This document shows positions 46,290-60,113 of a DNA stretch of 64,000 nt, piece after piece. Position 1 is the first letter of the stretch. Every line of letters begins with the position of its first letter. The stretch is from Platynereis dumerilii. Its lineage: Eukaryota; Annelida; Polychaeta; Phyllodocida; Nereididae. The notes beneath the pieces are model-generated. The model worked only from the letters and a program-made list of their open reading frames with translations. It was not told the origin of the DNA and did no database searches. Where the stretch lies: positions 80,545,380 through 80,609,379 of the forward strand of contig JAPTHN010000001.1 of NCBI GenBank assembly GCA_026936325.1. Reading direction: 5' to 3'. A program made the translations under genes and the position numbers.

Positions 46290-47350
46290 CCTTATATCAA
46301 ATCTAGGCTGCCTCTATGCCTTTTTACATTCAAACAGACCATTGTTGTTGCCTTTTGCCAGCATTTCCAACCATCCTGACTTTGACAAAATTTCAGCAAA
46401 CTGCAGGTCCAGGGTCAAAGCATTGCAGTTGATGTCCCTTATTATATCGGATGCATTTTGCCCATAGCTCACAAAGGTTCTGTGATGGAAAACAATGTCT
46501 TGACAAGGATATAAAAGTGCCCGTCTTTCCAGAAAGATTCTGAAATGTATCGAAAATGTTCTATTACAGTTTTCAAATTATTCAGTTTAATTTTAATAGT
46601 TATTTCATAATGGTCTGAGGTTTCCATATAATATCAAATAAATTATCAAACATTCTAACGATAGAGGAACATTTCGAAAATATATTCAAATAAGGTTCAC
46701 ATATTGGTTTCAAATGGTTCTGGAACATTCTAATAAGGTACCAACAAAATTTCAAGAATCAAGATCGTCTTCAGTCAGAATGTACTTCAACCAGTGTGCT
46801 TCTCTTTTTTCCTTATGACATTATACGTTTGATTGAGAAGAGTTCAATGTTCTCAGATAGTAAATGGTAATAACAAGGTTTAAAAATGGTTTTAAAAAGG
46901 TTCATAAAAGTTCATTAAAGGCTTTGTCAGCTCCCAGGGGATCTCCAGCAATCTCCACTTTTCCCATTTCTTCACCCTGATCAGGTTTATCTTGAAACAC
47001 AATTTTGGTTTACTAGTTAACTCTGCTGTTTGATGACAAATATTAAAACTGCTATTATGAAACTCATTTGAAATTCTCCCACATAAAGATGTGAATGCTC
47101 ATATTGCCAATTTATGTGAGCTGATTTTATTAAAGTCAGATTTGTTATTCTTTTTGTCTGGCCGAAACCAACAACATTAAACAGCATAAAAAGTAGCCTA
47201 CTACCTTATATCAACAGTACTTCACATGCCTGCAACTTGCCATACAATGGGCCCGATCTATTATGTTCCAAACTTAATGGGATGATTTCAGCACCTCAGA
47301 ATAGATCTGAATATAAAAAATATCAAATGCACTGCGAAAAGATACATTCT

Positions 47351-47540
47351 CACAAACCATTACTTCAAATAGGCTTATCCACTGAATTGATATTGGATAA
47401 GTCAAGAAGCCATTAAGGCATTATCATCACAACAGATATTCTATTAGACTAACAGGTTTTCTCTTCCATCTTTCATGAGCAATTCCAACTTTGATCTTTG
47501 ACATTTATGGAAATGCCAGTTTTATCAATTAATCAGATGC
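47351..47540 (+). repeat. A/C high-identity block, copy C
   Basis: Nearly identical to 33642-33831 in copy A and clearly more distant from copy B. Confidence 0.8.
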
Positions 47541-48221
47541 TGTGCGAGACCTCTTAGAGTAGTGTGAGATTGCACTGTTGCAATTGTAATAACTGGTAAA
47601 TATCATACATAACTTAACCATATGATATATTTTAATATTAGTCTGACATTCCAAATATTATGGTATAGCTTATGTTTTGTGTAATGCTATAAAAGATCTT
47701 TTCTGGTTTCTTTCTTCTCTCCATTCTTCTTGCCTGGTAATTATGATCATAACTGTATAATAGATAGCATGAATACAATGTAGTATCACCCTGCGTAAAT
47801 CGTATGGTAAATCAGCAGACAGCTTTTTCTTACTTTGACTTGAATTCATCTGGTATATGAATAATTGGTTAGAAGAAATGACATTTACCTATTAAACTAG
47901 TCGCTAAAAATATGATTGAACTTTCTTTGGGTGCACAAGACAGCATCATCTTTTTCCTTTGATGCCTTTTGTTAAATGAACTAACAATCATATATGCATC
48001 AAATTTAGCCCCTGTGTTTCTTGGGGCATTTAAAACATTGTTGTATTCCACTGCTGAATGACATGCAGCAAATAGCATGATAATTAATTTGACAACTGGA
48101 AATTCCACTGGTTTTATGCCACAGACAGGAAGTTGTCAAAATTGATGGATCAAGATATTTATCGTGACATTGATGGAGACATTGTTGCCATGACACAGAC
48201 ACTGTCATGTGTCTTTGCAGT

Positions 48222-48355
48222 GCAACTTTTATTGAGTTACAGAGCAGTTTAGTCGTGTTTCACACCAATGACAATTTGTTATTGGAGACAAGACAACCTC
48301 AGTGTGATTGAGTGGTGGCCTTCATGTGGCATCAAATGATTGCTGTGCAGATTGC
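48222..48355 (+). promoter_or_regulatory. 134-bp conserved core, copy C
   Basis: Closest to the consensus of the three cores. Sequence beside it in copy C has lost 12 bp (after 48357) and 5 bp (near 48496) relative to A and B, while the core has no indel. Confidence 0.55.
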
Positions 48356-50000
48356 TGCACCCACATGGAATGTCTGTTTGATCACAACTAATGGCACTTC
48401 TAATTAATTGATCTTAGAGTCATCCCAGCAAAGACCCACTGATTGCCCTGTTCCTCCAGTGACAGACAGATATTTATAATAATTACAAACTCTCTTAAAA
48501 TGATTGGAAAGTGAAATGAGATACAGCCTCTCAGTGGTTGCTAACTAATACAAATGTTTACTGGATTCAAACAGGCAATACCATAATTTACTCCTCAGGC
48601 CCTTGAAGCTTCAGCTCAGGGGATAATAAAATGGGATTTGATTTCTGGCGAGGAATTCAATGGAGTTCAGTGGAATAGACTAGCTGCATGGCAAGTAAGC
48701 GGTTTGGGGTGCCTGTGATGAATGCAATAGGAAGAATATTCCCAATAACATTATCCAACTGCTTAGTCTCGTTAATAGAAGACACATGATTAGACTTTGA
48801 TAAGAAAGATGTATGTGATGGATGCTGCGTAGCGCATATAGATGCCACCAACATGAAAGTTCAAATGTATACGATCATATAAGCATGGAATACACACTGT
48901 CACAGAGACCATGTTAGGGATTCTCATAACAGATTAGGTATATCCATGTGTAAAGACTAAAGAAGTTGTTTTCCTCATAGAATGCTTTAAAAATTGACAC
49001 ATCATATTATAATATATGTTCAGATGTCTTCTTGCCTTGAGCATAGATTATAAGGTGAAAAATTAAAAGTGTCAAAAGACGTTTTTCTGATTGATGAGAA
49101 AAAAACAGTCTTTAAAGAAATTTAATATGGCCTCTTGTCAAATTGAGCTTAAGTTATTCAGTAGATCTACATCTGAACAGACTGTTGTGCTGATGTATAG
49201 TGTCAGATCTTAAATCAAATTTTGAAAAACTTTGTGTCTTTATAAAGAACAGCCTGCTGTAAATGAAAGCTGTTAGATCCTGGCAGGATGCACTAATCTC
49301 TGTTCCTCCCTCTTAATACTTACGTAAGTCTGGCAGTGTAACACAGCAAACGTTATGCATAAATATAGTCCACGCTGAGTTACTTTGGATAAGTGGACTG
49401 GTCCAGCCATAAGTGACGCTGCACTGTCATATGACCTGGGGGGCAACTCATATATAACATAACAGACCATCCGGGACAGTATGGTGCTTCCTTTTTCTCA
49501 TTACAGTCCATGGAGGGTTAGCATATTTAGGTCACAGCGGGGATTCCCCTTAGGAAGGACCCCCAAGGAGACCTCTGAAGAGGACCTGCAGGAAACTAGC
49601 CAGACATTCGCAAAATGGCCACAAGAAATAGGAATTCTGCTAGAACTCCTGTAGAACGAGGTTTTATAGCACTTCCAGTGACAAACAGACTCATAAAATA
49701 GCTCAGCGGTCACACAATTGCCTCCAAATCGCTTTGCCAGCAATTTTCTTTGAGACGGCGATTGTGTGGATCAATGGAGGCCACTTCATTGGTCATCCTG
49801 GCCAGAAGTTTTTGGCTTGACCTGGACTGACCTCTCCAGATAGGAAACATAAAGCCAGAGATTTTGCTGGACATCTGATTTGGTAAGGCCACTTTATTCT
49901 CCACCCAGTGGATCCACCCTGACATCTATTGTGAATATTAATTGCTGCTGAGTTTTGAGTGCTCTGAACTCTTAAGAAACGTACTTTTCTTTCTTCTGCA

Positions 50001-52555
50001 ACCTAACTATGCATGGCCTTTTTTTGGCTTGGTTGTCTTCTTAAATTTGATATGGCAAAAAATTGCATTTTGCGGAGAGGTTTCAGATCTAAACTGAAAC
50101 ATCATCATTGGTGATTTAGCAATAAGTACAGAAAACAACGACAGCTTAACGTCGGATTATGAAAATGGAGAGGGGTTAATATGAAAAACTTTTGAAGTTT
50201 TAAATCTATTTTGCCTGCGGCATAATTTGAGACAATGAATGAAACTTGGAATCCAATCAGAAGCTGCTAATTGTGCATGATATGAATTATTGAGTCTAAA
50301 CCGGAATGTTTCCAGGAAACAAAAAAGACCCTGAAATACCGGGAAAGTACAAGATTCATCCAGATGAATATGTAAGCTCTCCAAGTGATTAGCTGGAAGC
50401 CTGACAATCTCAGGAGAGTCATACACACCAGGCTTTATTATACAGAGTATCAGGAGAGATATAATGAGAGCTTCAGAGGGTTTCCCCATATATTGCTAAT
50501 ACACGTGTCAGTTTTTGTATCATTGACTCCTTAGAAAGCAAGAAGTAAGAAGCCAAGTTCCTACTTAGGGTTCCCTAATCAAAGGTTCTCTGTAATACCA
50601 GTATAAGAAACCAAGAGCACTGACTTACCAAGAACACTGACTGGCACAGTAACATCAAAATGGATAATAGATAGTAATATCAGCTCTTATCAGATCCAAT
50701 AAAGCCATATTTTCCATGAGATGGCCATAGAATATGATAAATCTCTTACAGATCAAACACGAAATTGTTTCCTTTGTCCTTGCACTAATTCAAGGAAGTC
50801 CAATAGTACTTCTGGTATTCCTAGTCGCCAAAATATTGCTAGTCAGATGTGTGCATTAAAGAATACAATACCGACGAATGACATTAAAATATACATATAT
50901 ACAAAGATGCGTAGCATTACCAGCCATATATGACCCCAGACACACAATTTCCAACCTTATCCCATCTTGTCTTTAAAATAGTTCTTTCTTCTTTCTTTTT
51001 TCAACTTAATAATAAGGTAGACCTTACAGAATACATACACTAATGCACATACAATTTCCTTATTGTATGGTTCAACTGATTCTGAATTTACACCTTATAA
51101 TTTAGCACAAAATGTCTTTCACTTGGTGAAATACACGCCACGCAGCAATCTTGAACAGAGGAGATTCAGAGGATGGAATTGATTTCTCTTCACTTATCAA
51201 TGGTTGGGATTTATTCTTGCAGATTTCTGTCTGGTTGAAAGGCAGATACAGTCTAGTGATCCTACTACAAGTACAATTGGCAATATCCCACAGAGATATG
51301 GCAGCCAGTCAGGACTGTAGGGCTGGATGCACTGGCTGCTGTTTTGATGAATAGGCAACAAACTGCTGGGTCATTCCTCTAAACTTGCAAAGTTGGCCAT
51401 TCGGTGGATGCACAAGGGGTCCCCGGGGAGTGAATAGAGCTTCAGGAATCACTAGGAAACTCCAGCAAGTCCACATACATATGGAGGAAACTTTCAGAAT
51501 AATCCAGGGAACCTCCTGTGAACTTTCCGGGAAGTCCTAGGGAATTTGTAGCAAGGAACAGGGAAACCTATAGTGATAGCAGAAGATCAGAAAAAACCAT
51601 GGACCCATAGGGTCTGTCGGACACCGATTCTGATTGTCATGACCTGGCAGACATTCCAGAGCCTTCGAAGACACCCTTTGGGACACCATGCAGGCACCAA
51701 GCGTAGTTGACCTGGGTCCCCCTGTCACTGGTCAAAGCAGGAACCATCTGGGATTCCAACTGATACCAAGAGATAATCAGCAAAAGCAGCAAAAAGCCTT
51801 CTCAACTAGAAGCAACAAAAAAGACCCCAACTCCTATGCATCACTTCTGTCAAAGCAGTTCTCTTGTCCCAGTATCCATTGAGTCCAGCACAACACCAGA
51901 AAACTGATGTCACGCTGTCTGAGTCCCACACAATGAGCCCTTCCATCCCATATGTTTCTTTCCACTTCTTGCAACCGCCCCACAAATCACTGGTATCTGA
52001 CTTGGATGCGGATAAATCTGTCCGATTGTACTGCCATTGTCACATATTCAATTGTACCAAGTGTGGAACTACTTTTTTTCGTGTCATTTATCGTTCTGTG
52101 AAACCCTATACCATACAATGTTATACTATTGGTATCCCTTTCAAACAATTCTTACTTTGCAAGCTTATTGGTATATATAGCAAGTAACTAAGCTTGCATA
52201 CTAGCCTTTGATATACAAACGATTGCCAATATTACAAAAAATCCCGACGACAAATTGATGACTCATATCAAGAGAAAATACAGGAATTGCAGTAACATCA
52301 GTCTGCAGAAAGCAAACACAATCGCTCGTCCTTCTTCGGCAGTAAATTAAGAGATTACGATTGGATGCCTTTTTTAACAGATGTTGTCTCTTAACTAAAG
52401 TGCATATCGGTCAATTCAAGTTGATTAGTTAACATAATTACCATAATCTCAGTCAGGTTTTTTTAGAAATTGGTTGCAGAGATCTATGGCTCTTTTCCAC
52501 AAATAAACCTTCAATGTTGAGTCTTTAATTTTACAAAAATTGCCTTTCCAATTGC
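50001..52555. other. unassigned sequence
   Basis: No supported gene or repeat. 51400-51730 is GC-richer with recurrent GGGAA words, but open frames on both strands conflict. Confidence 0.4.
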
Positions 52556-52559
52556 TTGG

Positions 52560-52690
52560 TGCCTGTTTTCGATTCCAGCTGTAGGCGGGTCAAAAGTTTC
52601 AATCACCTTCCTTGCCAATCAATCAAAGCGCATACATGTAAGATGTAAAGGCCCAATCATCCAACCATCCATCTAACCTACCATGATATA
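52560..52690 (+). mobile_element. SINE-like repeat, family 2, degraded copy
   Basis: TTTTCGATTCCAGC followed by GTTTCAATCACC and then CATCCAACCATCCATC matches the order of words in the copies at 55535-55680 and 27590-27735. Confidence 0.4.
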
Positions 52691-54205
52691 GCCTGTAATA
52701 TTATGTCCAATTCTTAAGAACTGCAATTTCACTTTCAGTATCCCCTGCCAGACTTACAAAATCTGTGTTACCTGTCATCTGTATAATTCAAAGCACAAGA
52801 AGAAGAAGAACAGCTAAATAAAATGCTTAAAACTGACAATAGTGACAGATATTGTATACCTTTTACTCGGCTTGAAACATTTATTTTCTCAAAGCTGTGA
52901 AGCTACCACATCTTAAGACTAATATCAAATATTAAAGGCTTCTGTAACCAGATACCGTTCTGGTATTACTCCTTTATGCAGAGATGTATAATATCCTGAG
53001 AAACTGAAATGCACAAGACATACAGAATCCAATATATATGTGCAATGTCCTATCTTATGCATGACAAGAAAGTTAAAGCCTTTTTTTTTCTAAATGATGT
53101 TATGTTTGTTCACTTTGTGGTGCTAAGATGTCAGTTTTATTTGAAGTAACTGACAAATTGTGACATTGAGATACCACATTCTTTATTGATCCCTCTAGTT
53201 TGTTCTGAGAAAACCCTGTATTTTTGGCATAGGGCTGGAACATCAAATATGAAACATATAAAATTTTTTAAAATGTGACAAAATCAAGAACATGTTGTTT
53301 TCAAGGTGGAACATCACTTTCAAACACACCACCAGGAGAGACATGCCCCACAAAAGACTGCTTCACATTTGCAGAGATCAAGGTTTTAAAATGTATGGAA
53401 CACTTTATAATGTATATATATTGTAAAATTCAATAGACTGCCGTGGCTGTGATGAGCAGTACACCTCTGGACTATTGCGAGGACAGATTTGTGGACCTCT
53501 TGCATATAATACGTTTTGTGATGTTTTTCTTATGTTCAAATTTAACATTAAGACATGTTGTAAAAAATGAGTACCCCCCTCCCCTGAAACACATGTGAAA
53601 AGTTAGTACCCCATTGGGCAAAAAAAAAATCATAAATTCTGAACGGTCACTCTGCAGTCTGCCCTGTGACAGTGGACACAGATTTAAACCCGGCTCCAGC
53701 CATGTCCAGAGGTGTTCAGTACAAAGATTGGTGTAACTACTGTTCATTGCGGTCAGCACCCGTGAACAGATTTATCTGGACTTCGTGCAATATTATACAG
53801 TTATCACACAGTACCGAGTACAATATAAGTTTTTATGGCACCGAGGTGACTAATATTGCAAGAGGGCGCAGCGAGGTGCTGTGCAATAACTGTTATATTA
53901 TATGGCTTATTTTTGTGGTAAAGGCAAAGAAATGTGAAGTTCTGATGACATTGTCTAAACTTTGTGATTATTTTGACACACACATCTAAAATGTATCTCG
54001 TCATTAATCAATAACTATTTCATGGACACTTTTTTTTTTTCACATTTTTGGATTGCAAAAATTGTACACACGATTATGGGTCTTGTTAAGATTTTTTTTC
54101 TGAAACTTTGTAGCAGACTTTATACCTCTAAACACATCAAAGTCACTGACAAATCGTGAAAAATGCCGTTTTTCGGCCACCTAATGCTTTATCCTGGTGC
54201 ATTAT
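52690..54205. other. unassigned sequence
   Basis: Nothing recognised. Short homopolymer tracts occur near 53080, 53620 and 54030. Confidence 0.4.
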
Positions 54206-54209
54206 ACTA

Positions 54210-54396
54210 CACTGGTCCTGCGTTATAAGACCAGCCCTTCTGTGGTCATGAAGCGGTCTCTCGTTGGGGTGCCTTTTTCTTGTCAAGGTGCAAAATGTAC
54301 TAGAAATACCACATTGCCACTTAGCGCAGGAGGAAAGCGATCACATAAGACAAATCAGTCTTACAACAGGGGGTCTTATAATGCAAGTAACCTCCC
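54210..54396. mobile_element. pogo/Tigger-like MITE, copy 2
   Basis: About 187 bp; starts CACTGGTCCTGCGTTATAAG, flanked by TA (54208-54209) and TA (54397-54398). The right end reads GGTCTTATAATGCAAGTAAC, a diverged inverse of the left. Interior matches the copy at 498-660. Confidence 0.65.
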
Positions 54397-54399
54397 TAT

Positions 54400-55530
54400 A
54401 TCATGCAACCTCTCCCTCCCAAACTAAGTTGTGTTTCACTGCACAAATTTACCCTCAAAACCAACCATGCCCAACGAACATCCACATAAGGAACAGTTTT
54501 GGGGACTACCACATATCAAACTGTGTCTAAATTACTATCGCTGTAATATTCGTTAAAGAATTCAAACGAGAAGGGTTGGACTGTTTGCAACGCTGAAGAG
54601 AATGAGCTGCTCCAGTTCGGCCCCAACCATTACAGCCACCACAACAAAGCTGCCATTATGGGAGTGGGATGCAGCCACAAATTAGGTATTTGTAACATTC
54701 AATTAAATTACTCAACAGAGAAGGTAATAAACTGGCTGCAAGGTGGGTTAAGCTCTCCCTAATGCAGTTCTAAGTCACTTCAATCAGAGCCCGACCGGGC
54801 TCACAGTGCGCTCAATTCATCCAATGCAATCAGACAGAATCCTATTAGTAATGCGACTAGCAGGCACATTGTGGATCATTGTAAATATAGGATGCTGACT
54901 ATTTCATGTTAGATTTTTTGAACATGTAAGTGTCACAGAACTTTCACTTACTGTGCGGTTGCTGTATTGAAACAGTGAACTCAAGATCAGTTGTGCCAAG
55001 GCTATACTTTTCGTTTCATCGTTACTAATCCCACTAATTATTATATTAAAAGGAGGCAATTGGAACCACACATATGGATTGGAAGCACCATGATGTAGGG
55101 GACTCCCAGCTTAGAGTCACAATAGACATCATCACCAGAAAGATGGAAAGGTTGTGGTCCTAGCACTGGAACCTAAGAAACATTTTCCTGAACAGTCGCT
55201 GTATATCATCTGTCCTGCACGAGTTATATCAGTTTAAGTGTTCAAGACCAGTATCATACAGGAGAGGAAATGAAATTATTGAAATATTATGCTTTGACAG
55301 ACTATGAGATAGGCCTATACAACCACTAAAAAATATATAATTCAAGAAATGGGGAAAAAATAAATGTAAAGCAGTAAACTCCAACACACGGAAAGTCAAT
55401 AATGCAATCTTTAAGAATCAGGGCGTTATGTATGATGGATGGATAGTTGGGGCTTTAAATCCTGTATCTATGTACTTGATAGGCTAATTACACAGGAGGA
55501 GGATGTAGCGATAAGGCAACAAGAGTTCAG
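54400..55530. other. unassigned sequence
   Basis: Nothing recognised. Confidence 0.4.
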
Positions 55531-55534
55531 GAAG

Positions 55535-55690
55535 AGGGGTTAATTAGCTCACTGGGTCCCAGGTTTCATTCCAACTCCGGCCAGGTCACCTGAACCACGA
55601 GTTTCAATCACCCTTCGCCTTACTGCGGTGTCCTCCTCCTATACTAAGTAGCATAAATACAGGACCGATCATCATCCATCCCGGCAAGAG
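55535..55690 (+). mobile_element. tRNA-derived SINE-like repeat, family 2, copy 3
   Basis: A box-like TAGCTCACTGGG (55545-55556) and B box-like GGTTTCATTCC (55562) are followed by CCAGGTCACCT, GTTTCAATCACCCTTCG (55601-55617) and ACTGCGGTGTCCTCCTC, ending near CATCATCCATCCC. It is the best preserved of the three copies. Confidence 0.6.
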
Positions 55691-57275
55691 TTCAGAACTT
55701 CAGAGCATTGCTAGTTTCAAACTCAATCGAAAAAAACAAAGGGAAAACGTTTGTTACATGCTGCAACCCGCGTCTTCTCCAAACTGAAAAACAAGGCCAT
55801 TAGCTAGATGCAGTCCATTTAACTCATTCGAAAGAAAAGCTGATGTGAAAGAGATCATCACGTTCGTATAAAGCTGCTGCAGTAGAGGATTGCTCCATGA
55901 TTGATAACCCAGACAGGATCACAGTTCTATTCTCAGAAGATGATGACAGTGCTTCACAAAATCCAAAAAGCCAATTATGAGCCTCGATTGTTCATGGTTC
56001 TCATACAATTAGTTTTCAATGTCTCCCTGTGATGGATCGAATAAAACACTACAAGACACAATATGATATGAACAAAAAAACTGTTGCAAAGTTGTGGCAA
56101 AACTTCATTATGAACCATTCAATTATCTCACAATCAGAGTGTTGTTTTGTAACTCCCAAATCCATATCAATTAGGCTCATCACTGTCAACTGGATGCATG
56201 CCAACTGAATGATTATATATTATAGATGTTTTTAGGCCACACACGTGAGTGAATGAGAGTATTTAAAAATGCGCTTTAATAGGACACAATTTCCAGCCTG
56301 AAGGTGTGTTACAGACAACTTTTTGGCATCATACTCCCAGTACTTAGTGTTTCCATTGGGAGGGGGGGGGGTAATTTTTTAGGAAAACCAAACTTCTATG
56401 ATCAAAAACCACCATGGTTGTTTCCAGACCCATTTGGAATTTCAAGAAACCAATTTTGTGCAAATTTCTTTTCAAGAGTACACAGTATTTGTTCATATTT
56501 ACAAAACATCCAGGAAATCTGAAACTCTGAAAGTGAAAAAAAAAGCAGTAATCAGACACCTATCATGTTGTATAAGTGAGATGAAACTTGGAGTAACAAA
56601 TGAAAAAATAATACAGAAACATGAGATTTAATTATTAAGTCATTTCTGAATTAAAAAAACCATGACATCTCAATGTCGAGAATCATGCGTACATGTATGC
56701 TTGTGACAACTATAAAATCAAACATGTTATGAAACCTAATGCATTATCAGTTTTGCATAGCTCTGATGCGTAAATGATTAAATAACAGCAAAATAAAGGA
56801 TATCATCAATTTTGGGAAACAAGAAGTTCAAACAAAATTTCTACCAATATACATGTATGCCCATGCATTTATGCTGAAACAATATCAAACAATAATTAAT
56901 TCCAACACTGTCACTTATGAGTATTTTCAAACAGAAAAACATGTTTTATTTTAATTACCAGATGTAACACAACCCCATATATCATTAAATATTGTGGATT
57001 AATATATATGGAAATGCCAAGACTATCAAATATCTGTTCTGTTTGCAACAAAATGCATTCAATATTCATAGGCACACAGTGCAATTTGTCAATTTATAAT
57101 GCGAAAGAGAAGCAACATTGAAATATTGCAATAGCTCAACGTGGAATAATTAGATGCGGCTTGATACAACATCTAAAATAATTAATCTTCTTCTGGCTGT
57201 AAATCAGATATCAGTTAGAATATATTCATTATGTATCAATCTGAAAGGTTCGTAAAAATAAACCATATCGTGAAC
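55690..57275. other. unassigned sequence with one dispersed repeat fragment
   Basis: 56384-56425 shares GAAAACCAAACTTCTA and ACCATGGTTGT with the reverse complement of 14350-14450. A G-run lies at 56360-56371. Otherwise nothing is recognised. Confidence 0.4.
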
Positions 57276-58744
57276 GCAATGAAAAGGATGACCCATGCAA
57301 CAGACTTCTATGACACAGAGAGAAGAGGGTTGTCCAAGAAGCACTGAAAGGACGGCCATAAAAAGCCAAAGAACTCACAAGACGGGTGGCTAATGGCTTG
57401 GAGGGTAGCTAAAGGCAAACCCAGTATCCGGTGCTAAGTCTGTGGGGATCCACTGCCCATAGAAAGACCAAGAGAAGTGCATAGCGTAATGGCCATTCAC
57501 AAATGAGTGAAATCAAGCATGGCCTCAGGGTTTTCCTGTCTCTCCTTGTGTCTTGCAGTGTCTCTCTGGCCGGAGCCTTTTAGGGTGTTTAACGAGAATC
57601 TCGTCAGCCAGAAGTGTCATTGATTTTCTGGATGGCTGATGTCTTTGAACGAGGAACTACCCAGGAGTATATAGGGCCCTGGCACTATCCCATGGTCCCA
57701 TTTGCATCGTTTTTCCACAAACTCTTTCATGAGCAAGATCCTTCTATACCATGCTATAAAACATCAAAAGATGCCTTAAAGTCGTCCCAATCTCCTTCAT
57801 CTCAAATTTTTCTGCTGACTGCGGGTTTTTGCAATCCTGCAATGATCTTCAGCATCTGATCTACACACAAAGGAATATAAATATATTGCAGACTTTTACT
57901 GGACACCAACAAAACAGTGACCTAATGTTTCATCCAATTGCCATTCACCAAGTACCAGACTGCTGTTTTGATCGGGGAAAAATTATCCAACGGAGCCAGT
58001 TTATATGCTCAGGGATTTGATCTTAAAAAATCCCATTCAGTCATCACCAAGGCATGACATTTTTAGCGCTGGTCATTAGTAACAATGCAGTGAGTAAAAT
58101 ATAATGTCCTCGGCAGCCCCTGTTTCATGCATGAGGCAAAGGATAGATCTCTGAATGGTTTTTCGTAGAGATATACGGTTAGCTGTACAGTGTATATGAT
58201 AATAATAAACCTCCAAAGAAACATACCAGTCAACAGAAGTAGCTCCAAAGCCAGTGCATCATAGGGTTACCTTTCTCATGATCAATGATTTGTCAAACAA
58301 GAAGTTATAGTGATGCATTCAATTTGACATTTCATACTTGTGTTGAGTATATTTCCTGCTTCAAGGTATCCCAATAGCCTGAAAAGTATGATGTGATCAG
58401 CCACTTCTGAGTCCGTGACTTTTGTGGAATAAGAAAAGGCAATCATTTTCATTCAAATGTCTTTGAAATTCTACATATCTGAAACAACTTGAGACATATT
58501 TGATATAAAACCTAATATCTCAAAAAGCAAAAGCAGCATATTCACAAGTCACTTGAACCACATATAAGTAGACAACCTTGAATTAATGTCTTTGTAATGC
58601 TAGAAAACTCACGTAATGAAACCACAAGATGCCAATTAAACTCAATGATATTATCAAGTGATCGCTTTAATTTCCTTCATGGTCACAAGTCATACCTAGC
58701 TGAAAGTCTTCTCAGTCAATCAGAATTTCAATCCTATCATCTTT

Positions 58745-58822
58745 GTTATCAAAGGGAGAATAGACAGATTAGCTTTTCAGATGGTGTAATGAACAGATGG
58801 ATTCTGATGGCATCAGCAGAGC
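58745..58822 (+). promoter_or_regulatory. short conserved core in sub-unit 1 of array 2
   Basis: AAAGGGAGAATAGACAGATT and TGTAATGAACAGATGGATTC are kept in all three sub-units (also 60036-60113 and 62765-62842), although the middle sub-unit is otherwise clearly diverged. Function is unknown. Confidence 0.4.
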
Positions 58823-60035
58823 AGAAAAGGCAAAGAAGATTTCTGAGGAATTATCCTTCCTCTCTTTGCCTTTCTCTTGAAGTGAGTCAGGATCAGAAGG
58901 AGTTTATTCAATTTACAAGGACCACATTCAGTTTCCAGACCTGCTAGTTCTGCTCAGGGTGATGTGAAAATGGTGACAAAGACTGAACTCCCAGACAGGT
59001 TCCAGGGACAGAAATCTGCTTATAATCTTTTTAGCTATAAAGCTTAAGACTGACTGGTCTCGACAGTAGTTTACACAATTTGACGTTAACTTGGCACCAG
59101 AGAGTCACATGCCTACACCTCTACACCTAATTGACTAGAGCCGCACCAATTGAGGCAACTAGAGCCCATGAAGTCACAGGCGACCACCCAGAAGAGCTGT
59201 CCAACCCGGCACATCGATTACAAGAGCCCTTCACACACTCAACCAGACCAAGTGTTCAAGTATCAGGCAGCTGGAGCCAACTGGTGGTATAGTACATCCA
59301 GAGATACCTTAGATTTTAGATAGACCTATGTTTATGTGGAATAGATTCTCAGATGAACATATGTATACCATATTATTGGACATCAGCAATGACATTAGAG
59401 TTCTCTCCATTTCTCAATGCCAAGAAGCAGAAACTGATGCAAAATTGTCCAGCAGTTCCACACTTTTGAGTATAGGCACATGCATCAGTCTTAAAATAAG
59501 ACTGAATGTCATTACCAACACCATAAGATTATTAGCTACACCAGTCTTCGGCAACTACATTGCCCATTAGTAATGCCGCAGTGGGTATGATATAATACCC
59601 ATCTCAGGAGTCTCATATTGGCACAGGATCTTCTGATAGTTCATATTCCATAATAAACATCCTAAGAAATATGCTTATTGCTTCTTAGCCTTTACAAAAA
59701 TACATGTTATCATGACCAATATTGTGAATAAAGCCAGTCCTTGATCGGGTCATTGCCTTTTTTCAATTAATTAATTAAATCCATCACAAACAGAAAAGAT
59801 GATGCTAATGTCAGTACTAAATTCAGTTTAATGGGCTACATCCATGGCAAGGATTTGAAATGACGCAAGACATATTGAATATAAAACATCATCTGAAAAA
59901 GTTAAATCAGCATGCAATAATATAATGTTACCCGAAGATGCCAATTAAAATCCATGACAATATCAAGTGGTCACAAGTCATACCTAGCTCAAAGACTTAT
60001 CAGTCAATTCATGCTTATCAAGTTCTATCATCTCT

Positions 60036-60113
60036 GTTTTCAAAGGGAGAATAGACAGATTAGCTTTTCTTATTGTGTAATGAACAGATGGATTCTGATG
60101 CCATCAGCAGAGC
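60036..60113 (+). promoter_or_regulatory. short conserved core in sub-unit 2 of array 2
   Basis: Ungapped counterpart of 58745-58822 with roughly eight differences, several clustered in a 7-bp stretch. Confidence 0.4.

Larger units (their letters stand above)
46310..50000 (+). repeat. tandem triplication, copy C
   Basis: The uninterrupted copy and the best guide to the ancestral module (about 3.7 kb). Landmarks appear at 46430, 46858, 46953, 47184, 48222-48355 (core), 48615, 49508 and 49930. Identity to A and B is uneven: high in the core and at 47351-47540 (to A), lower with many indels elsewhere. No transposon ends are seen within it. Confidence 0.85.
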
